From NCBI GenBank assembly GCA_036702865.1, contig DATNQD010000067.1, positions 1 through 64,000 on the forward strand: DNA of 64,000 nucleotides, in the 5' to 3' direction. The notes under the pieces were generated by a model. It saw only the letters and a list, made by a program, of their open reading frames with translations. It had not been told where the DNA came from and did no database searches. This document shows, in pieces, positions 55,806 to 64,000 of the stretch (position 1 is the first letter of the stretch; every line of letters begins with the position of its first letter). The stretch is from Trichocoleus sp. Its GTDB lineage: Bacteria > Cyanobacteriota > Cyanobacteriia > Elainellales > Elainellaceae. Position numbers and translations under genes: made by a program.

Positions 55806-57137
55806 ATGAAGCATTTCTCTCGCTTTCCTGTTCTCCTGCAGGCTGTCTGCTATGGAGGAGCAATTTCTGTTGCCGCTACGTCATTCCTCAACCTTCCTGC
55901 TCAAGCCTCGTTTCAAACGAATAACCCCAAAGCTGTGCTTGATGAAGCATGGCAGATTGTGAATCGGGAATATGTTGATGGTTCGTTTAACCAAGTCAAT
56001 TGGCAGGCAGTGCGGCAGGATTTATTAAGCCGCAGCTATACCTCACCTCAGCAAGCCTATCTTGCGCTGCGCCAAGCTCTAGAGCAGTTGAATGATCCCT
56101 ATACTCGCTTCCTAGACCCTGACCAGTATCAGTCGTTGACCAACCAGACAACAGGTGAACTCTCGGGTGTAGGAATTCGGCTGCGAGTTGATACTCAAAC
56201 AAAAGTGTTGACCGTTGTTGAGCCGATCGCCAATTCTCCTGCCAGTGCTGCCGGAATTCAACAGGGCGATCAGATTCTAGCGATCGATGGTCGCTCTACA
56301 GAAGGAATGAGCGTGGAGACGGCTTCGGATCTCATTAAGGGTGAAGCAGGAACAAAAATTACGCTGCGGCTCGATCGCGCGAGTGATGTGGGTGGAGCGT
56401 TTGATCTCTCCCTGACTCGTGCCCGAATTGAGCTACTCAATGTTCATCATCAGGTAAGGCAAGAAGGACGAGAGCGGGTTGGTTATATTCGCCTGACAGA
56501 ATTTAGCAGCCATGCCCCTGCTCAGATGAAAACTGCGATTCAATCACTACTGGCACAAAAGGTGGATGGCTTTGTTTTAGATCTACGCGGGAATCCGGGC
56601 GGCTTGCTGCAAGCCAGTATTGATATTTCGCGGATGTGGCTGGATAACGGCTCGATTGTGAGAACGGTCGATCGGGATGGCAACAGTGAGGATATCAAAG
56701 CTAATCATTCTGCCCTAACGCAGCTACCCCTTGCAGTTTTAGTAGATGGCAATTCTGCCAGTTCTAGTGAAATCTTGACGGGTGCTTTGATGGATAACCA
56801 TCGGGCTGTTATCGTAGGGACGCGCACCTTTGGCAAAGCGCTGGTGCAGTCAGTGCATGCGCTTTCTGATGGCTCTGGGCTGGCAGTCACAGTTGCTCAC
56901 TACTATACGCCGGGTGGTACAGACATTAGCCATCGTGGGATCACGCCAGATGTAGAAGTTAGCATGAACGACCAACAGCGACAAACACTTTCCAGTAATG
57001 CTGCCCTGGTTGGAACAACATCTGATCCCCAATATGCACAAGCCATCAATGCCCTTCGTTTGCCGATCGCCCAAAATCATTTACCCTTGGCGCAGCCTGT
57101 GAGTTTAGGGCAGGAACGGTCAGAGCGATCGTTTTAA
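55806..57137 (+). CDS. Carboxyl-terminal processing protease (S41)
   Basis: A 443-residue periplasmic or lumenal serine protease of the Ctp family; in cyanobacteria CtpA trims the D1 protein of photosystem II, and CtpB and CtpC have other tasks. A signal peptide (VLLQAVCYGGAISVAATSFLNLPAQA) is followed by a PDZ domain (about 110-210, with GVGIRL and GIQQGDQILAIDG) and the catalytic segment DGNSASSSEILTGAL with the nucleophile serine and RTFGKALVQ with the general-base lysine. ATG at 55806 is chosen over an upstream GTG (55749) because it places the signal peptide at the N-terminus. I cannot say which Ctp it is. Confidence 0.88.
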   Translation: MKHFSRFPVLLQAVCYGGAISVAATSFLNLPAQASFQTNNPKAVLDEAWQIVNREYVDGSFNQVNWQAVRQDLLSRSYTSPQQAYLALRQALEQLNDPYTRFLDPDQYQSLTNQTTGELSGVGIRLRVDTQTKVLTVVEPIANSPASAAGIQQGDQILAIDGRSTEGMSVETASDLIKGEAGTKITLRLDRASDVGGAFDLSLTRARIELLNVHHQVRQEGRERVGYIRLTEFSSHAPAQMKTAIQSLLAQKVDGFVLDLRGNPGGLLQASIDISRMWLDNGSIVRTVDRDGNSEDIKANHSALTQLPLAVLVDGNSASSSEILTGALMDNHRAVIVGTRTFGKALVQSVHALSDGSGLAVTVAHYYTPGGTDISHRGITPDVEVSMNDQQRQTLSSNAALVGTTSDPQYAQAINALRLPIAQNHLPLAQPVSLGQERSERSF

Positions 57138-57277
57138 GCATTTAAGCAGGAGTGCTCAGAGCATCGGAGATTTGGAGAATGATAGGGTGGGTGTTTTGCC
57201 TGCCCTGATCTAAATAAGCATGAATAAGCGGGTACGATTCACGAAAGTAGTGAATACAGTCGCATTATTAATGAAAA

Positions 57278-57307
57278 AGGGGCAGATGGATTGCCCCTCA
57301 TTTTTTT
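57278..57307. terminator. Bidirectional terminator
   Basis: AGGGGCA / TGCCCCT (57278-57284 with 57292-57298) with a 7-base loop. T-rich on the plus side (57301-57307) and A-rich on the minus side, so it can serve both the protease gene (plus) and ndhD (minus). Confidence 0.8.
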
Positions 57308-57339
57308 GATTTAGTTGTTTGACAGGTTGTTGACAGAAC

Positions 57340-58923
57340 TTAGTCGATCACGGGAGCCTGAACCGAATAGAACGCTAGAGGCTTCGATCGGGTTTCTTGC
57401 TCAGCCAGAGTTGTAAGCGAATCCTGAAGTCTAGCTGTGATTGCCAACGTTTTGTTGTCGTAGATCTGGGTGATCAACTTTGGATAGAAGCCGATACCAA
57501 TGATGGGGATCAACAGACTCGCAATGATAAAGATCTCGCGTGGTTCAGCATCAACCAGAACTTCGTGAGACACGAGTTCTTTGTTTTCAGGACCAAAGAA
57601 GATTTCGCGCAGCATTGAGAGGAGGTAGATGGGAGTCAGGATCACTCCAACTGCCGCCAGGGTGATGACAATTACCTTAAAGAGAGAGCTGTAAGCATCA
57701 CTGCTGGCAAAACCAACAAAAACCATCAACTCTGCAACAAAGCCGCTCATGCCAGGAAGCGCCAACGATGCCAGAGAACAAGCCGTAAACATGGCAAAAA
57801 TCTTCGGCATCTTTTGTCCAACGCCGCCCATTTCATCCAGGATTAGGGTATGGGTGCGATCGTAGGTTGCGCCAACCAGAAAGAACAGACTCGCTCCAAT
57901 CAAACCATGAGACACCATTTGCAGCATTGCGCCACTCAAGCCTAAATCGGTGAAAGAAGCGATCCCGATCAGGACGAAGCCCATGTGCGAGATTGAGGAG
58001 TAGGCAATCTTTCGCTTCAAGTTGCGTTGGGCAAAAGAAGTCAGAGCTGCGTAGATAATGTTAACGATGCCCAGAATAATCAAAATCGGGGCAAAGTATA
58101 CGTGAGCATCTGGCAGCATCTCAACGTTCATGCGGATCAGGGCGTAACCACCCATTTTCAACAAGATTCCTGCCAGCAGCATGTGAACCGGAGCCGTTGC
58201 TTCACCATGAGCATCGGGAAGCCAGGTATGTAGTGGGAAGATTGGCAGCTTGACAGCATAGGCAATTAAGAATCCACCATATACCAATAGCTGAAAGGTA
58301 AGTGGATAGTCTTTTGCCATCAGCGATCGCATATCAAATGTGATTGTATCGCCATAGAACGCCATCGCCAGAGCACAAACCAGGATAAACAGCGAACCGC
58401 CTGCAGTGTAGAGAATAAATTTGGTCGCTGCATAAAGCCGCTTCTTGCCGCCCCAGATCGAGAGCAGCAGGTAAACCGGAATCAGTTCCAGTTCCCACAT
58501 GAGGAAAAACAGCAGCATGTCTTGCACAGCAAACACGCCGATTTGCCCACCGTACATTGCCAGCATTAAGAAATAAAAGAATTTTGGCTTCAAGGTAACC
58601 GGCCAGGATGCCAAAATTGCCAGCGTCGTGATAAATCCGGTAAGCAAAATCAGCGGCATCGAAACGCCATCTGCCCCAACTGACCAGCGCAGATCGAGCG
58701 ACGGCACCCAGGAGTAGCTTTCTACAAGCTGCAATCCCGGATTTGAAATGTCGTATTGTGTGTAAAAGGCGTAAACCAGGATGACAAAATCGATCAAGCC
58801 GACGGTCAGCGCATACCACCGAACTGTCTTGCCATCCTTATCCGGGATGAATGGAATCAAGAGGGAGGCAAGAATGGGCAGCAAGATTGAGGTGGTTAAC
58901 CAGGGGAAGGTTTCTAAAGTCAT
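57340..58923 (-). CDS. ndhD: NAD(P)H-quinone oxidoreductase subunit 4 (NdhD)
   Basis: A 527-residue proton-pumping membrane subunit of NDH-1 (photosynthetic complex I), in the respiratory/cyclic electron-flow form. It has about 13 to 14 helices, with the conserved glutamate in [16 protein letters not shown] and lysines in [12 protein letters not shown] and [24 protein letters not shown] is typical. It probably corresponds to NdhD1, given the ndhF next door. It lies 212 bp downstream of ndhF on the same strand, the usual ndhF1-ndhD1 arrangement. Confidence 0.95.
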   Translation of the reverse strand: MTLETFPWLTTSILLPILASLLIPFIPDKDGKTVRWYALTVGLIDFVILVYAFYTQYDISNPGLQLVESYSWVPSLDLRWSVGADGVSMPLILLTGFITTLAILASWPVTLKPKFFYFLMLAMYGGQIGVFAVQDMLLFFLMWELELIPVYLLLSIWGGKKRLYAATKFILYTAGGSLFILVCALAMAFYGDTITFDMRSLMAKDYPLTFQLLVYGGFLIAYAVKLPIFPLHTWLPDAHGEATAPVHMLLAGILLKMGGYALIRMNVEMLPDAHVYFAPILIILGIVNIIYAALTSFAQRNLKRKIAYSSISHMGFVLIGIASFTDLGLSGAMLQMVSHGLIGASLFFLVGATYDRTHTLILDEMGGVGQKMPKIFAMFTACSLASLALPGMSGFVAELMVFVGFASSDAYSSLFKVIVITLAAVGVILTPIYLLSMLREIFFGPENKELVSHEVLVDAEPREIFIIASLLIPIIGIGFYPKLITQIYDNKTLAITARLQDSLTTLAEQETRSKPLAFYSVQAPVID

Positions 58924-59135
58924 TTTTTTGAAGGGATGGGGTGGTAAGGTTTTTCTTCCCGTTAATTGCTAATTGTTGGTTTTTAATTGAGAAATGTCAG
59001 TTATCAGATAAAAGTTTTTACATTTTGATAAGGATTTAGTGACTGTCCAAAGGCTGAGAATCAGCGATCGTCCCTTGTTCATCTGCGAATTCGCATAAAG
59101 GGCGAGATGATCCCGCCCCTTACTTATTCAATCAA

Positions 59136-61232
59136 TTACGTAATTCCGGAAACCAGCACTAAACCCAGCACTGCCCCAAACACAATCAGAGCATAGAACT
59201 GAACTCGCCCATTTTCCAGGTATTTCAAGGCTTCACCCGTCACCAGGGTAACGAAACCTGCCAAGTTGACGATGCCATCGACAATTCGCACATCGACTTC
59301 GAGCACCTGACGCGCTAAACGGCGGCTGCCCTGGACAAAGAGCACATCATAAAGCTCATCGAAATACCACTTGTTTAGCGAGAGCTCGTAGAATGGCTTA
59401 ATTTTGTTGGCGATCGCGGCAGGGTCAATTTTACGGCTGAGGTACATCAGGGATGCCAGCGTAATACCAATCAAAGCGATCCCAACGGAGCTACCGCCCA
59501 TAATCAGGAACTCTGACCAATCAAACTCAGAAGCCATTTCGCCTGCTGCGGTCAACTCTTCCGCCATCACCCCGTGACCCGGATGGATGAACTCCTCGAA
59601 GTAGTTGGCAAACGGTGTGCCGATCAGACCAATCAAAATTGAAGGAATTGCCAGCGCCATCAGCGGCAGCGTCATTGTAATTGGTGACTCATGCGGCTCA
59701 TGACTGTGATGCTCATCGCCCGTGTGAACTTCGTGATCGTTGCCTTCCTGAGAAAGGGCAAGCTCCTGCGAGTTCATTGCACCTGGACCAAGCGACAAAC
59801 CCATCCGCTTGAACTGCTCAACTTTGAGCTGCTTTTTAATTGACTCGTCTTCGCCCCGGAATGACCCTTCAAAGGTGCTGAAATACATCCGGAACATATA
59901 AAAGGCGGTGATCCCAGCCGTCAACCAGCCGATACCCCAGAGGACTGGGTTCACTTCAAAGGTAGAGCCAAGAATTTCGTCTTTTGACCAGAATCCAGCG
60001 AACGGTGGAATTCCGCTGATTGCCAGAGTACCAATCAAGAAAGTGATTGCGGTAATGGGCATGTATTTCCGCAGCCCACCCATGAGGCGCATATCCTGCG
60101 CATAAACCGGATCATGACCTACGACTGATTCCATCCCATGAATGACTGAACCCGATCCCAGGAACAGCATCGCCTTGAAGTAAGCGTGGGTCATCAGGTG
60201 AAACAGCCCAGCGCCGTAAGCGCCAGCGCCCATTGCCATCACCATGTAACCCAACTGCGACATCGTAGAATATGCCAACCCTTTTTTGATGTCGTTTTGG
60301 GTAATGGCGATCGATGCACCCAAGAAAGCGGTAAATGCCCCTGTCCAGGCAATCACAGTCATTGCCGCAGGGATGTTTTCAAACACCGGATACATCCGAG
60401 CAATCAGGAAGACTCCGGCAGCCACCATGGTTGCAGCGTGAATTAAGGCTGAAATGGGAGTTGGACCTTCCATTGCATCAGGCAGCCAAACATGCAGCGG
60501 AAACTGCGCCGACTTTGCCACCGGACCCAAGAAGACCAGCACAGCAAAGAGACCTGCTAGAGCAACGCTCAATGTTCCAGACTGCACCAGATCTGTCAGC
60601 CGATCGCCCATTGCTTGAAACTCAAAGGTTCCGGTTGCCCAATAAAGCGCCAGAATACCAAGCAGTAGTCCAAAGTCCCCAACGCGGTTCACGACAAAGG
60701 CTTTCTGACAGGCATCGGCAGCGGCTTTGCGATCGTACCAGAAGCCAATCAGCAGGTAGGAACACATCCCCACCAGTTCCCAAAAAATATAAACTTGCAG
60801 CAGATTTGGGCTAATGACCAAACCGAGCATTGAAGAACTAAATAGGCTCAAATAAGCGTAGAAGCGGACATATCCGGGGTCATGAGCCATGTACCCATCG
60901 GTGTAAATCATCACGAAGAAAGCAACCGTCGTGACGATCACCAGCATCATTGCTGTTAAGTGATCAATGGTGTAGCCCATCGAAAGGTGAAAATCACCCG
61001 CTGATGCCCATTCAAACATTTGCACATAAGGTGCGTGCCCCTGGACTTGGCTCCATAGCAGGGCAAACGACAGCACCATTGCAGTTCCAATTAAGGAAAC
61101 AATGAATGTGGCACTCAACTTGCGAAGCCGATTGGTTGCTTCGCCATAAGATATCAAACCTAAGCCCAGCAGCATCGCGCCTGCCAGCGGCAGAACGGGA
61201 ATTAGCCAGGCGTATTTATACATTGGTTCCAT
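59136..61232 (-). CDS. ndhF: NAD(P)H-quinone oxidoreductase subunit 5 (NdhF)
   Basis: A 698-residue NDH-1 subunit homologous to NuoL, the distal antiporter-like proton channel with the long lateral helix. Conserved charged residues are visible: the glutamate in IFWELVGMCSYLLIGFW, lysines in AQFPLHVWLPDAMEGPTPISALIHAA (quoted as SAQFPLHVWLPDAMEG and PTPISALIHAATM) and KKGLAYSTMSQLGYM. A hydrophilic loop with many histidines (HEVHTGDEHHSHEPHE, about residues 515-530) is characteristic of cyanobacterial NdhF1. Likely the NDH-1L subunit, cotranscribed with ndhD. Confidence 0.95.
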   Translation of the reverse strand: MEPMYKYAWLIPVLPLAGAMLLGLGLISYGEATNRLRKLSATFIVSLIGTAMVLSFALLWSQVQGHAPYVQMFEWASAGDFHLSMGYTIDHLTAMMLVIVTTVAFFVMIYTDGYMAHDPGYVRFYAYLSLFSSSMLGLVISPNLLQVYIFWELVGMCSYLLIGFWYDRKAAADACQKAFVVNRVGDFGLLLGILALYWATGTFEFQAMGDRLTDLVQSGTLSVALAGLFAVLVFLGPVAKSAQFPLHVWLPDAMEGPTPISALIHAATMVAAGVFLIARMYPVFENIPAAMTVIAWTGAFTAFLGASIAITQNDIKKGLAYSTMSQLGYMVMAMGAGAYGAGLFHLMTHAYFKAMLFLGSGSVIHGMESVVGHDPVYAQDMRLMGGLRKYMPITAITFLIGTLAISGIPPFAGFWSKDEILGSTFEVNPVLWGIGWLTAGITAFYMFRMYFSTFEGSFRGEDESIKKQLKVEQFKRMGLSLGPGAMNSQELALSQEGNDHEVHTGDEHHSHEPHESPITMTLPLMALAIPSILIGLIGTPFANYFEEFIHPGHGVMAEELTAAGEMASEFDWSEFLIMGGSSVGIALIGITLASLMYLSRKIDPAAIANKIKPFYELSLNKWYFDELYDVLFVQGSRRLARQVLEVDVRIVDGIVNLAGFVTLVTGEALKYLENGRVQFYALIVFGAVLGLVLVSGIT

Positions 61233-61542
61233 GACTCACGCCCACTCCAAAAATACTCCACTGAGTTGGCAAAACCGTTTACATTGTGACACAGACGCGC
61301 ATCGGAGATTCTTAAGCCAAAGAAAAGTCCTGTTAATCTCTTGCCTATGACGTACTTTGGGGGCATAGAAGACGAGAATCTGTGCAAAATGCGACACCTA
61401 TTTTTAAACTTAATAGTTCTTTAAGCCCAAGTCGAATTCCGATCGATAGAAGCTTTCCGGTAGATAGGATAGAGATTGAAGAAATACTTCTTGATTGAAA
61501 TGAGGCAATTTGGATTAAACAAAATCCTTGCAGGGTTAAGGG
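61233..61542. other. Intergenic region upstream of ndhF
   Basis: About 310 bp between the YdcF-like gene and ndhF, both leftward; it should carry the ndhF promoter. I see no gene, repeat or RNA gene. Confidence 0.4.
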
Positions 61543-62232
61543 TCATTTCTCTAGGTTGCCCTGTCTTTCGCAAGTAAAACCCTGTCGGTTCCATTCAGCA
61601 CGATCGATCGCTTCAAGCAACTGTAGATTTTGACAGGTGGGCTGATAAATTTGGCTGATCCCTGCCCAGAGTAAGCCGCGAGCCATATCTAGCCCCGTTT
61701 TAAGCCAGGATTCGCGATTGCCAGGAATTCCCTGTTCTGTAACAATTTCAGGTTCAACCCAAATGCCATGGGCTGCCAGCAAAATTCGTCCTAGCCATAG
61801 CGCTCTTGGCAGATGTGTGGGGGAGGTGATGAGCTTGACCTTGTGCACATGCCACTGCTGCAAGATAGGGGTGCTGTAAAAGAAATTGCCAAAGGTCGAT
61901 CGCGCACAGTTCTCTAGCCAAACTCGATGCATTGATGCGCCTGCTCGTTGAAAAATCAGCCAGAGGCAGGGCGGCGGCGAACCGCTAGAGATCAGAACTG
62001 GCACCTCTGGAAACTGCTGCACCAGACTCGCAACATAAATTTCGCGGCGAATGCTGCCCCCCAACACCAAAAACGCTTCTACAGGCTGACGGGCTGCCGA
62101 TCGCAACTGCAACCCCATCAACAACAGCCACATGGCTAAGAACAGCCCAATACCGATCCTAATTCGGCGAAAAAAGCTGAAGCGCGATCGATGCAATAAA
62201 TGATGCAATAAATATTGTTGCCCTCGCAGCAT
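61543..62232 (-). CDS. YdcF-like (DUF218) protein
   Basis: A 229-residue protein with one N-terminal membrane helix (IGIGLFLAMWLLLMGLQL) and a DUF218/YdcF-type domain: AFLVLGGSIRREIYVASLV, PVLISSGSPPPCLW, and VKLITSPTHLPRALWLGRI. Related proteins act on the cell envelope or as SAM-binding proteins, but no activity is known. It is divergent from the sulfate-transport genes. Confidence 0.75.
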   Translation of the reverse strand: MLRGQQYLLHHLLHRSRFSFFRRIRIGIGLFLAMWLLLMGLQLRSAARQPVEAFLVLGGSIRREIYVASLVQQFPEVPVLISSGSPPPCLWLIFQRAGASMHRVWLENCARSTFGNFFYSTPILQQWHVHKVKLITSPTHLPRALWLGRILLAAHGIWVEPEIVTEQGIPGNRESWLKTGLDMARGLLWAGISQIYQPTCQNLQLLEAIDRAEWNRQGFTCERQGNLEK

Positions 62233-62398
62233 TGCCTGCTTCCCTAGTCTGAGTAATAATTAAAGTCCGGTTTCCTGACCAAGTAACTGTACTTTATGGC
62301 TTAGGATAGAGAATGTCTTGATAAAAGGGTTTCAGGAATTTGATTCAGCAGGCTCTAGGAACCTGGGGAAGTATGGGCGCATGGGGAACGGAAGGGGC

Positions 62399-62806
62399 AT
62401 GAGTTGGGGTCGATCGCTCAAGAAACTAATCTCTCTTTTTTTAACAGGAATCATCGTGTCAGTGGGAATTGCTGCCCGTAATTGTCTGGGCAATTCCAAT
62501 CTTGTTGAATTCACCCTGGTTTTCTATGCTGTAACTCGGAGTGCCTACGAACAAATTGTTCCCAAGTTTGCTGCTAAGTGGAAAGCCGAGCATCAGCAGG
62601 ATGTGTTTTTCACTCAGAGCGATGGTGGGTCAGGGGCACAAGCGCGTGCCAAAGCCAGATTTCGTCCAGTTGAGCAGCAAGTCGCGCCAGAATTCGTGGC
62701 TCAATTCCCCAAGGTCGATCGACTCTTCACAGTGCAAGAACTCGAGGGCTGGAAGACGGCGAAAAGCAAGTTTTTTGATACAGGAGCAGTGTTTGACCAA
62801 ATCTAG
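62399..62806 (+). pseudogene. sbpA: sbpA with large in-frame internal deletion
   Basis: A 135-residue relic of the sulfate-binding protein of the CysAWTP ABC transporter. The N-terminal part keeps the signal-like segment and VEFTLVFYAVTRSAYEQIVPKF with the family stretch QDVFFTQSDGGSGAQARA. Directly after it the sequence jumps to KARFRPVEQQVAPEFVAQFP and FTVQELEGWKTAKSKFFDTG, which in intact SbpA comes about 200 residues later, near the C-terminus. The join lies near 62640-62656. The protein lacks the sulfate-binding body, so it cannot work as a binding protein. The frame is preserved. It precedes cysT at the usual place; the start (62399) and the lipobox are also uncertain. Confidence 0.75.
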
Positions 62807-62868
62807 GCACCGATCAGCAGCTAAGCTTGCCTTTCTCAATTCGCAGTTTTGTTTGGAGTATTAATGAC

Positions 62869-63717
62869 ATGACTTCTGTTTCCGAATCCCCAACTCGACC
62901 AGGACGATCGCGCAAATTTGCTCTGCCTTCCTTGCCCTGGGGCGTGACGATCGTTTATTTAACGTTGATGCTGCTGGTGCCGATCGCAGCCCTGACTTTG
63001 AAATCTAGCACGCTTGATCTAGGGCAAATTTGGAAAATTGCGACTGACCCGGTTGCCATTTCCACCTATAACGTTACTTTCTTGACCTCTTTTGCTGCGG
63101 CTTTGGTCAATGGGGTGGCTGGACTGATTATTGCCTGGGTACTGGTGCGCTATGACTTTCCGCTGAAGCGGTTAGTGGATGCGGCGATCGACCTGCCTTT
63201 TGCGCTGCCTACAGCGGTTGCAGGTTTGACTCTGGCAACTGTTTATAGCGACAACGGTTGGCTTGGATCTTTGCTGGCTCCCTTTGGCATCAAAATTGCA
63301 TTTACGCGCCTGGGCGTATTTGTCGCGATGCTATTTATCTCGCTGCCCTTTGTTGTCAGAACGGTTCAGCCTGTTTTACAAGAAACAGAGATTGATGTGG
63401 AAGAAGCTGCCTGGTCGTTGGGTGCGTCGCAGTGGCAAACATTTTGGCGCGTTGTTTTGCCGCCGCTGATGCCTGCGGTATTAACCGGGATCGCCCTGGG
63501 GTTTGCGCGTGCCGTTGGAGAATATGGTTCAGTTGTCATTGTCTCCTCCAACATTCCCTTCAAGGATTTGATTGTGCCTGTTTTGATCTTTCAGCGGCTA
63601 GAACAGTACGACTATGCGGGCGCAACCGTAATCGGAATGGTCATGCTGCTTATTTCGCTGGTTATGTTAATTGCAATTAACCTATTACAAGCTTGGGGAC
63701 GACGCTATGACGCTTAA
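62869..63717 (+). CDS. cysT: Sulfate ABC transporter permease CysT
   Basis: A 282-residue permease subunit (CysT/CysU) of the sulfate/thiosulfate importer. Six membrane helices and the cytoplasmic EAA loop, [21 protein letters not shown] (here split: [11 protein letters not shown] and [13 protein letters not shown]), are visible, followed by [14 protein letters not shown], a signature of sulfate permeases. ATG at 62869 is chosen with GGAG at 62855-62858; the longer frame from 62827 starts without one. It overlaps cysW by 11 bases, so the two are translationally coupled. Confidence 0.93.
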   Translation: MTSVSESPTRPGRSRKFALPSLPWGVTIVYLTLMLLVPIAALTLKSSTLDLGQIWKIATDPVAISTYNVTFLTSFAAALVNGVAGLIIAWVLVRYDFPLKRLVDAAIDLPFALPTAVAGLTLATVYSDNGWLGSLLAPFGIKIAFTRLGVFVAMLFISLPFVVRTVQPVLQETEIDVEEAAWSLGASQWQTFWRVVLPPLMPAVLTGIALGFARAVGEYGSVVIVSSNIPFKDLIVPVLIFQRLEQYDYAGATVIGMVMLLISLVMLIAINLLQAWGRRYDA

Positions 63718-64000
63718 TCCTGCTTCGATCGATTCGCACGTTCAGCCTGATAGCCCCAAGCCAAATAGCCCTGCCAAAACAGGGACAGCCTCCTGGGTCA
63801 AGGGTGCTCTGATTGGGTTTGTTATTCTTTATCTCGGCTTAGTTTTGTTTATTCCGGCGCTCAATGTCTTCGTTCAGGCATTTACCGGGGGCATGGGCGG
63901 ATTTTTCAACACCTTCAGCGATCGAGCCTTTCTAAATGCAGTCAAGCTCACCTTGCTTATGGCATTCATTGCTGTTCCGGTGAATACTGTCTTTGGGCTT
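63707..64000 (+). CDS. cysW: Sulfate ABC transporter permease CysW (partial)
   Basis: The first 98 codons of cysW run off the window edge. It starts at ATG 63707, 11 bases inside cysT. A poorly conserved cytoplasmic N-terminus is followed by the first helix ([20 protein letters not shown]), then [19 protein letters not shown] and [20 protein letters not shown], typical of CysW. The rest cannot be judged. Confidence 0.9.
   Translation, partial: MTLNPASIDSHVQPDSPKPNSPAKTGTASWVKGALIGFVILYLGLVLFIPALNVFVQAFTGGMGGFFNTFSDRAFLNAVKLTLLMAFIAVPVNTVFGL

Noticed and set aside
59100-59130. Hairpin after ndhF (GGGGCGGGATCATCTCGCCC).
   Set aside because: Imperfect stem and short T-run; not convincing as a terminator.
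60335-60814. A 159-codon frame antisense to ndhF.
   Set aside because: A shadow of the ndhF codon pattern; composition rich in arginine, glutamine and proline without a family.

Overview
The window is chromosomal DNA from a filamentous cyanobacterium. The sequence is dense in GATCG/GCGATCGC (HIP1-type) sites. It carries the NDH-1 genes ndhF and ndhD, an ictB-type gene, a ChlP-like flavoprotein next to pyrH-frr, and hetR preceded by a small gene ending in RGSGR (patX). The patX-hetR pair points to a multicellular lineage but does not by itself prove heterocyst formation. A Leptolyngbya-like genome would fit; that is inference.

Layout. 0-0.1 kb: edge of an IS630-type transposase gene. 0.8-5.5 kb: GMC oxidoreductase, pyrH-frr and a geranylgeranyl-reductase-family gene. 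5.5-7.1 kb: an EAL response regulator behind the decayed end of a histidine kinase gene. 7.4-9.5 kb: a spore-photoproduct-lyase-like radical SAM protein and a DUF3891 protein. 9.6-35.7 kb: a long stress or accessory region. It holds a 1046-residue membrane protein with seven repeats, a DUF2267 protein, small secreted or lipid-anchored proteins, two baeRF-like proteins, Dps, UvsE, a VKOR-like protein, DUF2243, DUF2231, DUF2993, YihY and MgtC proteins, a cupin, a luciferase-like oxidoreductase and a sulfotransferase. It ends in an SDR / SRPBCC / two zinc-dehydrogenase operon and an acetoacetate-decarboxylase-like gene. 35.7-42 kb: a 1291-residue hybrid histidine kinase and a fused pabB-pabC gene.

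42-46.6 kb: an unusual module. A primase-like protein and a large protein with a C-terminal XRE helix-turn-helix flank about 590 bp of repeats. These include a 22-bp-period iteron array, a run of GTTTAC repeats and an A-rich stretch. It looks like a plasmid-type replication origin with its replication proteins, placed between ordinary chromosomal genes. I consider it the strongest candidate for an undescribed system here.

46.7-64 kb: metH followed by a DAO-type flavoprotein, yggT, ictB, patX-hetR, a carboxyl-terminal processing protease, ndhD and ndhF, a YdcF-like protein, and the start of a sulfate-transport operon. In that operon the binding-protein gene (sbpA) has lost about 200 internal codons in frame, while cysT and the visible part of cysW look intact.

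Several small genes use starts other than the longest ORF. Where a ribosome-binding site or family alignment decided the start, the entry says so. Rho-independent terminators are listed only where a stem and a T-run are both visible.
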